From positions 1 to 57,568 of the forward strand of contig QHTB01000207.1 of the NCBI GenBank assembly GCA_003220615.1: a stretch of DNA of 57,568 nt. The letters run 5' to 3'. The notes under the pieces were generated by a model. It worked only from the letters and a program-made list of their open reading frames with translations, was not told the DNA's origin and did no database searches. The DNA is from Candidatus Rokuibacteriota bacterium (GTDB lineage Bacteria; Methylomirabilota; Methylomirabilia; Rokubacteriales; CSP1-6). Made by a program: the position numbers and the translations under genes. Shown in pieces: positions 34,868 through 42,188 of the stretch; position 1 is the stretch's first letter, and each line of letters opens with the position of its first letter.

Positions 34868-35776
34868 TCAGCCCTCGAGCGCGGTGTCGACGACGGCCAG
34901 CGGGCCCGGCCGCTCCACGTAGCGCACTTCGCGGATGCCCAGCATCCGAGCCACGTGATCCACCTTCAGCGGCCCCGGCGAGGGCGCCGCGCCCGGCGCC
35001 GGCTGCGGGAAGGCGGTCGAGCGCGCGGTGTGGAAGGCGATCGAGCCCTCCACCTTCTGCACGATCTGGTGGATGTGACCGTTGAGCACGGTCACCGAAC
35101 CGAAGCGGCGGAGCAGCGCCAGGGCCTGCTCGCCGTCCTCGGTAACCCAGCCCCACTGGGGATAGACCGTCCACAGCGGCACGTGGGCGTAGACGATCAC
35201 CGGCGTACTCGCCGAGAGCGGCGCCAGGTCGCGCTCGAGCCAGGTGAGCTGTTCGGCGCCCAGCGCCCCCATGCCCTCGCCCTTGTACGAGAGCACGTTC
35301 ACAAGACCGGCGAAGTGGACGCCCTTGTAGTCGAAGCTCCGCCACCCCTTGCCGATCGTTCCCTTCCCGTAGCGCGCGAGGAACTCGGTGCCGCCGTCGA
35401 CGAACACGTCGTGCTCGCCCGGCACGTAGAAGACATCGCCGGCGCGGAGCGCCTTCATCGTCTCGGCCACCGCGTCGAAGGCGCCGGCCTTCTGGCCGTG
35501 GGTGAGGTCGCCGGTGTGGATGACCAGCGCCGGCGCCGGATCGAGCGCGTTGATCCGGGCGATCGACTGCTGGAGCGTGACAAGGGCGTCGGGGTTGGCC
35601 GCGCCCTTGTAGCCGACGTGCGTGTCGCTGATCTGGGCGAAGGTAAAGGCGCCCGCCGCGGCCGCCGCGCGCGACGGCGCTCCCAGCACCGACGACGTCG
35701 CCACGCCGCCGGCCATGCTCCACACGACCCCGCTGCCTGCCCATGCCATGCACTCGAGAAAACCGCGACGATCCAT
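34868..35776 (-). CDS. Tat-exported metallophosphoesterase
   Basis: 302 residues from ATG 35776 (AAGGAG upstream). The signal DRRGFLECMAWAGSGVVWSMAGG is twin-arginine-like. The calcineurin-type metal motifs are in order: QISDTHVG, VIHTGDLTHG, VPGEHDVF (GEHD in place of GNHD), VYAHVPLW and NGHIHQIV. Periplasmic phosphatase or nuclease-like activity is expected; substrate unknown. The cupredoxin gene lies 23 bases upstream, so both are expected to be transcribed from the ECF-type promoter at 36132-36159. Confidence 0.85.
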   Translation of the reverse strand: MDRRGFLECMAWAGSGVVWSMAGGVATSSVLGAPSRAAAAAGAFTFAQISDTHVGYKGAANPDALVTLQQSIARINALDPAPALVIHTGDLTHGQKAGAFDAVAETMKALRAGDVFYVPGEHDVFVDGGTEFLARYGKGTIGKGWRSFDYKGVHFAGLVNVLSYKGEGMGALGAEQLTWLERDLAPLSASTPVIVYAHVPLWTVYPQWGWVTEDGEQALALLRRFGSVTVLNGHIHQIVQKVEGSIAFHTARSTAFPQPAPGAAPSPGPLKVDHVARMLGIREVRYVERPGPLAVVDTALEG

Positions 35777-35799
35777 GTCGCTCTCCTTGTCGGTCAGAG

Positions 35800-36111
35800 T
35801 CACTGCACGACCACGGTGCCGGTCATGCGCGGATGGAGCGCGCAGTGGTACGTGTACCGACCGGCGGTGGTGAACTGGTACGAGAACGTCTCGTCGTAGT
35901 CGAGGCCGGGCGACGCGAAGACCCCGGTCGCCGTCACGGTGTGAGGCTCTTCGTCCTCGTTGACCCACGTGACGGTGGCGCCCACCGGCACCGTGAGCGT
36001 CGTCGGACCGTACGCGAAGTGCTTGATCTCCACGCGCGGTGCCGTCGGCGCCGCTGCGGTGAGCGTGACGAGGGCCAGCGCGGCCAGGCCAAGCGTGTTC
36101 ACGATCTTCAT
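35800..36111 (-). CDS. Periplasmic cupredoxin (type 1 copper protein)
   Basis: 103 residues from ATG 36111 after GGAGGAAGGCG. Signal peptide ends near residue 21 (TAAAP). A single plastocyanin/amicyanin-like barrel has all four type 1 copper ligands: His57 (EPHTVT), Cys90, His93 and Met96 in YHCALHPRM. It carries electrons or binds copper in the periplasm. It is cotranscribed with the phosphoesterase gene and divergent from the ECF sigma gene, hence a likely regulon member; redox or copper stress is a reasonable but untested inducer. Confidence 0.9.
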   Translation of the reverse strand: MKIVNTLGLAALALVTLTAAAPTAPRVEIKHFAYGPTTLTVPVGATVTWVNEDEEPHTVTATGVFASPGLDYDETFSYQFTTAGRYTYHCALHPRMTGTVVVQ

Positions 36112-36131
36112 CGCCTTCCTCCTCCGCCCAT

Positions 36132-36159
36132 GCCAACGGTCGGCGCGCCGACTCGTTCC
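36132..36159 (-). promoter_or_regulatory. ECF-type promoter driving the cupredoxin gene
   Basis: Minus strand: GGAAC at 36159-36155, 17 bases, then GTT at 36137-36135 (GTTGGC). This matches the GGAAC-N16/17-GT pattern of ECF sigma promoters. Transcription would start near 36126, leaving a 15-base leader that contains the ribosome-binding site. The spacer includes a perfect 14-bp palindrome GTCGGCGCGCCGAC (36139-36152), possibly an operator. Confidence 0.72.
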
Positions 36160-36162
36160 CGG

Positions 36163-36190
36163 GGAACGAAGGCGCCGCTCGCGCGTTAGC
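36163..36190 (+). promoter_or_regulatory. ECF-type promoter driving the sigma factor gene
   Basis: Plus strand: GGAAC at 36163-36167, 17 bases, then GTT at 36185-36187 (GTTAGC), the same spacing as the divergent promoter. The two GGAAC elements are the arms of a 7-bp inverted repeat CGTTCCC/GGGAACG around 36161. The predicted start near 36196 gives a leader of about 19 bases to ATG 36215. This implies autoregulation by the encoded sigma factor. Confidence 0.72.
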
Positions 36191-36214
36191 ACCAGCGGAG
36201 TACTATGGCGAGGC

Positions 36215-36733
36215 ATGGCGACGGAGCGAGCGGGCGACGTTCGGCAGGTCGGGCGCGAGGCGCTCGCCTACGCCGACACGCTCCACAATCTCGCCCACTA
36301 TCTCGCCGGCAACGACCCGGACGCCCAGGACCTCGTGCAGGAGACGTACGCGCGGGCGCTACGGTCGCTCCACCAGTTCACGCCGGGGACCAACCTCAAG
36401 GCGTGGCTGTGCCGCATCCTGCGCAACACGTTCGTGAGCGAGTACCGCCGGCGGCGGGGCAGCCCGGTGGTGGGCGGCCTCGACACCGTCGATCCCGTCC
36501 ACGACGTGGCGGATCACGAGATCGACGCGCTCAGGAAAGTCATGGCCGACGAGCTCCAGACCGCGCTGATGAGCCTGGGCGAGGATGCGCGGACGGTGAT
36601 CCTGCTCGATCTGGAAGGCCTCACGGAGGTGGAGGTGGCCGAGGTGATGGGGTGTGCGGTCGGCACGGTGAAGTCGCGACTCTCACGGGCGCGGGCCTCG
36701 TTGCGCCGCCTCATCGGCGACGCGGCCCGCTAG
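36215..36733 (+). CDS. ECF-family RNA polymerase sigma factor
   Basis: 172 residues from ATG 36215. Sigma region 2 is AHYLAGNDPDAQDLVQETYARALRSLHQF and TNLKAWLCRILRNTFVSEYRRRRG (the -10 contact helix); region 4 is LDLEGLTEVEVAEVMGCAVGTVKSRLSRARASL with its helix-turn-helix. Regions 1.1 and 3 are absent, as in ECF factors. Four bases separate it from the anti-sigma gene. Mirrored promoters beside it indicate that it controls itself and the cupredoxin/phosphoesterase pair. Confidence 0.93.
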   Translation: MATERAGDVRQVGREALAYADTLHNLAHYLAGNDPDAQDLVQETYARALRSLHQFTPGTNLKAWLCRILRNTFVSEYRRRRGSPVVGGLDTVDPVHDVADHEIDALRKVMADELQTALMSLGEDARTVILLDLEGLTEVEVAEVMGCAVGTVKSRLSRARASLRRLIGDAAR

Positions 36734-36737
36734 CGCG

Positions 36738-37496
36738 ATGACCTGCGCCGACGCTCGCGATCTCGTCCTCGCGCACGCGCGAGGAGCGCTTCCACCCGGT
36801 GACGACGCCGCCGTGCGCGAGCACCTCGCCTCGTGTGCCGCGTGCGCGCGCGTGGACCACGTCGACCGCATGCTGAGCGAGGTCCTCGAGCAGCGGCTGC
36901 CCCAGCATCCCGCCTCGCTCGCGCTCAAGCGGCGGCTGGCGGCGGAATGGCCGGCGCCCCCGCGCGCGCGCACGTCCTTCAAACGCTTCGTGATGCCGGC
37001 CCTGGCTGCGGCCGCCGTCGTGCTCGCGCTGACGCCCCAGCTCTACCACCGACTCGTCGTCGTTCCCGGAGACCGGAACGCGCTCGTCACCGAGGCCGTG
37101 AATGACCACGTGCGCGTGCTGCTCAGCCAGCGGCCGATGGACGTCGAGAGCAGCGACGTCCACCAGGTCAAGCCCTGGTTCGCCGGTCGCCTCGATTTCG
37201 CGCCCGCGGTGGCGTTCGACGGCGACGCGGAGTTCCCGCTGCGGGGCGGCGCCGTCGGCTATTTCCTCGACCGGCGGGCCGCGGTGTTCCTCTACAGTCG
37301 CCGCCTGCACACCATCTCGCTCTTCGTCGTTCGGGCCGACGGACTCGACTGGCCGGAGCGCCGCCTGGAGATGTCGTCGCGCGGCTTTCGGGTGATCCTG
37401 TGGCGGGCGGGCGAGCTCGGCTACGCCCTCGTGTCCGACGTCGACATGGGCGAGCTCAGGACGCTCGTCGCGAAGGTGAGGGGCGAGCCGGCCTGA
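36738..37496 (+). CDS. Zinc-binding transmembrane anti-sigma factor
   Basis: 252 residues. The N-terminal ZAS/zf-HC2 domain has Cys3, His29, Cys33 and Cys36 (REHLASCAAC), the zinc site that binds ECF sigma factors, often redox-responsive. A single span lies near 85-105 (FVMPALAAAAVVLALTPQLY). The remaining 145 residues are periplasmic, with PWFAGRLDFAPAVAFDGDAEFPLRGG and LFVVRADGL, matching the C-terminal domain of many such anti-sigma proteins. It would hold the upstream-encoded sigma factor inactive at the membrane. Confidence 0.88.
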   Translation: MTCADARDLVLAHARGALPPGDDAAVREHLASCAACARVDHVDRMLSEVLEQRLPQHPASLALKRRLAAEWPAPPRARTSFKRFVMPALAAAAVVLALTPQLYHRLVVVPGDRNALVTEAVNDHVRVLLSQRPMDVESSDVHQVKPWFAGRLDFAPAVAFDGDAEFPLRGGAVGYFLDRRAAVFLYSRRLHTISLFVVRADGLDWPERRLEMSSRGFRVILWRAGELGYALVSDVDMGELRTLVAKVRGEPA

Positions 37497-37499
37497 CGC

Positions 37500-38334
37500 T
37501 CAGCGTGACAACCGCCGGCCGATCCGCTTCTCCACCACGTGGGTGACGGCGGAGAAGTCTTCCTTGGCCCAGCCCGAGTCGACCGCTTCGTCGTAGCTCC
37601 GCTTGGTCTCTTCGAGCAACGGCGTCGGCACTCCGGCGCTCCGGGCCAGGTTCAACGCGAGCTTCACGTCCTTGTGCATCAGCTCCGCCATGAACGTCGG
37701 CGTGAAGTCGCCGTCGAGCATGCGCTTGACGCGGCGCTCGAAGTACGTGCCGTACGCCATGCCGCCGCCGTTGCGCACGACCTCGTAGAAAACGTAGGGA
37801 TCCACGCCGGCCTGCACGACGACGGCGAGCGCCTCGGCCACCGCCACCGCCGTGACGGCGCCCAGGCCGTTGTGGACGAGCTTGACCCGGTTGCCCGTGC
37901 CCGACGGCCCCACGTACATGTGCCGCGTGCCCATGATGGCGAGGTACGGGGTGATCGTCGCCAGCGTCGCCTGATCGCCGCCGACGATGAAGAAGATTTC
38001 GCCGGACACCGCCTGGGGCTGCGACCCGAGCATCGGCGTGTCCATGTGGGTGATGCCCTGCCCCGCCAGCGCCCGGTTGAGGTCGACGGTGACCTCGGGG
38101 CTGACGGTGGAGCAGTCGCAGGTGACGAGGCCACGCGCGCCGCCACAGCGCGTTCGTGCCGGCGGCCACGTCGGTTGCCGAGCGCGCCACCGTGACGCCG
38201 GGACGGCCCGCGAAGGGCTTCGTGGCGTTCGGATTGGCGTCGTGGACCACCACGCTGACGCCGGAATTGACGAGGTTCTGCGCCATGGGCCCGCCCATGG
38301 TGCCGAGTCCGATGAATCCCACGCGATCGCTCAT
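37500..38334 (-). pseudogene. Broken 3-hydroxyisobutyrate-dehydrogenase-family gene
   Basis: The first frame, from ATG 38334, encodes the NAD-binding start VGFIGLGTMGGPMAQNLV and runs to DVAAGTNAL near 38150. The second frame resumes with ARGLVTCDCSTVSPEV and continues through MDTPMLGSQPQAVSGE, GNRVKLVHNGLGA and the C-terminal KDVKLALNLARSAG to a stop at 37500. Homologs have about 20 more residues at the junction (the LP-spaxvE..lGp region), so an internal deletion that also shifted frame is the best explanation. Net length differs from a multiple of three by one base. A sequencing or assembly error is the alternative. Activity would be lost. Confidence 0.8.
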
Positions 38335-38366
38335 GAGGAGCGATGTAGCACGGCGCCTCGGCGGGA

Positions 38367-38681
38367 TCAATCGTCAGCCGGGCGGGGTCCCACGGTGCCA
38401 GAGGACTCTTCCGTGACGATCACCTCGACGAGGTGCTCCCTCGATCTTCTCCGGTCGGCTTGGCGGCGCTCGAACGCTACGGATCCGCGAGTCGTGCGCC
38501 GCTCGCCATAGCGCCTGTCCACAATGATCTGGACGTTTTTTTGTCCCTCAAAGGCCCTTCGCAGGGTCTCTTGGAGGTAGGCATGGGCTTGGTTGATGAT
38601 GATGTACATCGTCCCGTGGCCCTGGCCGGGCCCGGGGTTTCCGCGAAGGATGCTCACGAGGATTCCGGGAAGGAGTTCCAT
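38367..38681 (-). CDS. Small arginine-rich protein with DRR/ERR/DRRR motifs
   Basis: 104 residues; ATG 38681 has AGGA 8 bases upstream, while ATG 38609 would give 80 residues starting where similarity begins. The core IIINQAHAYLQETLRRAF leads to IIVDRRYGERR, then FERRQADRRRSREHL. The same layout occurs in the second half of the zinc-ribbon protein at 19868-20446, showing a family with two members in this window. Function unknown; cytoplasmic. It follows the UDP-glucose dehydrogenase gene by 98 bases and may be the last gene of that transcript. Confidence 0.6.
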   Translation of the reverse strand: MELLPGILVSILRGNPGPGQGHGTMYIIINQAHAYLQETLRRAFEGQKNVQIIVDRRYGERRTTRGSVAFERRQADRRRSREHLVEVIVTEESSGTVGPRPADD

Positions 38682-38779
38682 CAGTTATGTCCTGAGTCCA
38701 CGCGTCGTGACCCCTCATGGCTGTCCGGTGAGGCAGCCGTCTCGTTCCCAGTGACACGCCATCTTTGCGCTTCATGTCG

Positions 38780-40300
38780 TTATGGGTTGCCGGGCTCAAG
38801 CGGCTGTCGTTTTGTTCGATCACGGGAGCTGGGGCGGGCCTCGAGGATGGCCGTTTTAGACAAATGGCCCTCTTGGAGGACGGGTTTCAACGCGGTAAAG
38901 GCCTGAATCACGATGGCGCTGTTGCGACGGCGTTTCAACTTGGCCTGTGCGTCGGGACGGCCGACGGAGTAGTACTCAAAGCCGAGCGCCTTCATCTGCA
39001 CGGGATCAAGCAGGTTGCGGCCATCGAGCACCAGCGGTCGGGCCATCACGTCGCGGATACGCTTCCAATCCATCCGCCGAAACTCCTCCCATTCGGTGGT
39101 GATCAGCAGCGCATCTGCGTTTTTCGCTACTTCGTATGGATCCCGGACGTATTCGACGTCAGGCAGAATCGCGCGGGCTTTTTCCATCGCCTGTGGATCG
39201 GAGGCGCGCACCTGCACACCCTCGGCCGCCAGCTGCCTGATTACTTCGATGGCGGGCGCCAGGCGAACGTCGTCGGTATTGGGCTTGAAGGCGAGGCCGA
39301 GCACCCCGACCTGCTTGTCCTTGACCACCCACAGCGCGCGCCTCACCTCGTCGAGGAACAGCCCGACGCGCCGGCGGTTGACCCGTTCTGCCTCCTTCAA
39401 CAGGCCGAAGTCCACGCCGACGCTCTCCGCTAACCGGACGAACGCCTGGACATCTTTCGGCAGGCAAAAACCGCCGAAGCCCAGGCCGGCGCGGAGGAAC
39501 TGCGGTCCAATGCGCGGGTCCAGACCCATCGCACTGGTCACCTCCTCGACGTCGGCACCCAGCCGCTCGCAGAGGTCTGCGAGGACATTGGCGTAGGAAA
39601 TTTTCAGGGCCAAAAAGGAATTCGAAGCGTGCTTGATCAGCTCCGAGCTGGTCATCGAGGTCACCAGCATGTGTGGGGCTGGAGCCGGTGGGCAGGCCGC
39701 CGTGTGCACGGGGCAGTGACGCGAGCCCTCGAGGATGGGCCGGTAAATCTCGCGGAGTTGCTTTTCGGAGCCCTCGTCTTCCACGCCGACGACGATGCGG
39801 TCCGGGTGCATGAAGTCTTCGACCGCGGTGCCCTCGCGGAGAAACTCGGGGTTGGAAGCCACCCGTAACGTCAGGCCATTCTTGCGGCCGTAGACCGCCA
39901 GCGCCCGCTTCAACTGCAGTCCAGTTTGGGCCGGCACGGTACTTTTCTCGATCACGAGTTTTGGCGTGCGCGCTTCGGTGGCGATGATTCGCGCGACGTT
40001 GTCGATCGCGGAGAGATCGGCTTCGCCGGTTTGCCGAGGCGGCGTGCCCACACAGATAAAAATGTTATCGCCCGCGCGGACCGCTTCGCCCGCAGAGCGC
40101 GTGAAGGCGAGACGTCCAGCACTTCGGGCGGTAGCCAGGACCGTGTCGAGATGTGGCTCATAAATCGGCGCCCGGCCCGCCTCGAGCGTGGCGATACGGG
40201 CGGGGTCATTGTCCGTGCACATCACGTCGTGGCCTATTTCGGCGAGGCACCCGCCCGTCACCAACCCTACATACCCACAACCGATTATCGAAATTCGCAT
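38780..40300 (-). CDS. ugd: UDP-glucose/GDP-mannose 6-dehydrogenase
   Basis: 506 residues from ATG 40300 (AAGGAACGC upstream). NAD-binding SIIGCGYVGLVTGGCLAEIGH at the N-terminus, FICVGTPPRQTGEADLSAI, STVPAQTGLQL, NPEFLREGTAVEDFMHPDRIV, and the catalytic Cys279 in GLGFGGFCLPKDVQAF. It oxidises a UDP-hexose to the uronate with two NAD+. The family normally ends near GFEYYSVGRP; here about 58 basic extra residues follow (KLKRRRNSAIVIQ...). Its start lies 13 bases after the exporter gene. It is the last enzyme gene of the 11-gene run and suggests a uronic acid donor for the product. Confidence 0.92.
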   Translation of the reverse strand: MRISIIGCGYVGLVTGGCLAEIGHDVMCTDNDPARIATLEAGRAPIYEPHLDTVLATARSAGRLAFTRSAGEAVRAGDNIFICVGTPPRQTGEADLSAIDNVARIIATEARTPKLVIEKSTVPAQTGLQLKRALAVYGRKNGLTLRVASNPEFLREGTAVEDFMHPDRIVVGVEDEGSEKQLREIYRPILEGSRHCPVHTAACPPAPAPHMLVTSMTSSELIKHASNSFLALKISYANVLADLCERLGADVEEVTSAMGLDPRIGPQFLRAGLGFGGFCLPKDVQAFVRLAESVGVDFGLLKEAERVNRRRVGLFLDEVRRALWVVKDKQVGVLGLAFKPNTDDVRLAPAIEVIRQLAAEGVQVRASDPQAMEKARAILPDVEYVRDPYEVAKNADALLITTEWEEFRRMDWKRIRDVMARPLVLDGRNLLDPVQMKALGFEYYSVGRPDAQAKLKRRRNSAIVIQAFTALKPVLQEGHLSKTAILEARPSSRDRTKRQPLEPGNP

Positions 40301-40313
40301 GCGTTCCTTGCTT

Positions 40314-42188
40314 TCACGGCACCCGTTCGCCGTTCCCTTCCGAGGGAATCCCCAGGTTGGCTGAGACGAGAAGACTCTCCGCGTCGGTCGACATTTGGAG
40401 ACGATAGAGCTGTGCGTATCTGCCATTACGCGCCAAAAGCTCGAGGTGACTGCCCTCTTCAACGATCCGACCCCGATCGAGAACAACCACACGGTCAGCG
40501 AGGCGCACGGTCGTCAGGCGATGGGCGATGATCACCGTGGTGTGTCCGGCAGTGGCGCGCTCGAGGGCTTCCATCACGGTTTGCTCGGCCGCCGCATCGA
40601 GGCCGGTCGTCGGCTCGTCAAGAATCAAGATGGGCGCGTCCCGCAAAATCGCCCGCGCGATGGCGATCCGCTGTTTCTGTCCGCCGGAGAGTGTTGTGCC
40701 TCGCTCCGCCACGAGCGTCTCGTAGCGGTCTGGGAGTCGCTGAATAAACTCGTCCGCGTTGGCCGTGACGGCCGCGGCGGCGATCTCTTCGTCGCCGACA
40801 CCCGGGCGCCCGAATGCGATGTTTTCGCGGATCGTGCCGCTGAACAGCAGCTGGTCCTGCAAGACGAGGCTGATGTGCTCGCGCAGCGACCGTAGCGAAT
40901 AATTCCGGATGTCTTCGCCATCGATACGGACCTCACCGTGGGTCGGGTCGTAGAAGCGAGGGATCAGACTCACCAGGGTGCTCTTCCCGGCACCGGTGGC
41001 TCCGACGATGGCCACCTTTTCCCCCGGTGCGATCGCGAGGTCGATTTGCGACAGCACCGTTCGACCGGCCTCGTATTCGAACGATACGTCCCGGAAGGCG
41101 ATCTCGCCCTTCAATCCCTGGACGGTTTGCGCCCCTTCTCGGTCCGTCACGTCGCTCCGCACGCTCATGACCTCGGCAATCCGCTCCGCTCCGACACTGG
41201 CCTTGGTGAACAAATAGGAGGAGCGCGCCAGACCCTTCATCGGGTTGTAGAGGTTTGTGATGTAGGCAAAAAAGAGGACGACGTCCCCGGTCGTGAGCTC
41301 GCCCGTCTGCACGCGCGTGGCCCCGTACCACATCACGATTGTCAGGCCTACCGCAGCCAAGAAGTCTATCAGCGGCACCACGCGAGCCTGATGCCGCACA
41401 ATGTCCAGATACGCCTGATGGTGACTTTCACTTCGGGCCTGGAAGCGCTCGTTTTGTTGCTCTTCTTGCGCCAGCCCTTGCACGATCCGGATGGATGCAA
41501 GCGTCTCCTGCGCCAGTGAAGCAAGCAGGCCGGTGCTGGCACGGGCCTGGCGGGAAGCAACCTTGATGCGGCTCTTGTAACAAAACACCCAAAACAGCAG
41601 GGGTGCGACCGAGAGAGAAATGAGGGCAAACTGCCAGTTGAGCCAGAACATCAAGACGAGCATTCCCATGAGCAAGCAGGCGTTGGTGGCGAAAACGGGG
41701 ATGCCGTTGGCGATCATCTCCTGGATCGCTTGGGTATCCGAAGTCAGTCGCGTAATCAGGTCACCCGTCCGCTGCTGATCGTGAAACCGCAGCGAAAGGC
41801 GCTGCATATGCGCAAAGAGATCCCGGCGGATCGCGAAAACGAAGTGTTGTGCGATATCGCCCATCGCGCGGGTAAAGTAGTAGAGCAAGAAGCCCGTCAC
41901 GACTGCAATCAGCAACGTCGCGGCGCACGCCCCGTAGAGAATCTCCGTTCGGCTGAACGGGGCGTTATCCAGCCAGCCGTGCAGGAAAGGCACACGGCTC
42001 GGCTTATCGGAGAGGACGCGATCAATGACGACCTTCAGAGGCCAAGGACGAAATACGTTAAGAAAGGCGTCCAGCGCCATCGCCAACGCCGCCGCGCTCA
42101 GCGGCCTCCAAAAGGGACGGAGCAGTGGCAAAAAGTGCCGAACCGGGTCCGTGGTGGTCTTCTCGCTATGCCGGGGACGCCAAGGCAT
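40314..42188 (-). CDS. ABC exporter, fused membrane and ATPase domains (MsbA-like)
   Basis: 624 residues from ATG 42188, whose A is shared with the TAA of the upstream kinase-fold gene (TAATG); this overlap and AAGGAG upstream decide the start. Residues about 30-320 form the six-span type I exporter domain (LSAAALAMALDAFLNVF, LLIAVVTGFLLYYF, INAC-like pair LLMGMLVLMFWLNWQFALISL). The ATPase has Walker A GATGAGKSTLVS, signature LSGGQKQRIAIARAIL and LILDEPTTGLD. Homodimers flip lipids, lipid-linked glycans or peptides. Its place between kinase-fold/glycosyltransferase and UDP-glucose dehydrogenase genes suggests export of the glycoconjugate made here. Confidence 0.9.
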   Translation of the reverse strand: MPWRPRHSEKTTTDPVRHFLPLLRPFWRPLSAAALAMALDAFLNVFRPWPLKVVIDRVLSDKPSRVPFLHGWLDNAPFSRTEILYGACAATLLIAVVTGFLLYYFTRAMGDIAQHFVFAIRRDLFAHMQRLSLRFHDQQRTGDLITRLTSDTQAIQEMIANGIPVFATNACLLMGMLVLMFWLNWQFALISLSVAPLLFWVFCYKSRIKVASRQARASTGLLASLAQETLASIRIVQGLAQEEQQNERFQARSESHHQAYLDIVRHQARVVPLIDFLAAVGLTIVMWYGATRVQTGELTTGDVVLFFAYITNLYNPMKGLARSSYLFTKASVGAERIAEVMSVRSDVTDREGAQTVQGLKGEIAFRDVSFEYEAGRTVLSQIDLAIAPGEKVAIVGATGAGKSTLVSLIPRFYDPTHGEVRIDGEDIRNYSLRSLREHISLVLQDQLLFSGTIRENIAFGRPGVGDEEIAAAAVTANADEFIQRLPDRYETLVAERGTTLSGGQKQRIAIARAILRDAPILILDEPTTGLDAAAEQTVMEALERATAGHTTVIIAHRLTTVRLADRVVVLDRGRIVEEGSHLELLARNGRYAQLYRLQMSTDAESLLVSANLGIPSEGNGERVP

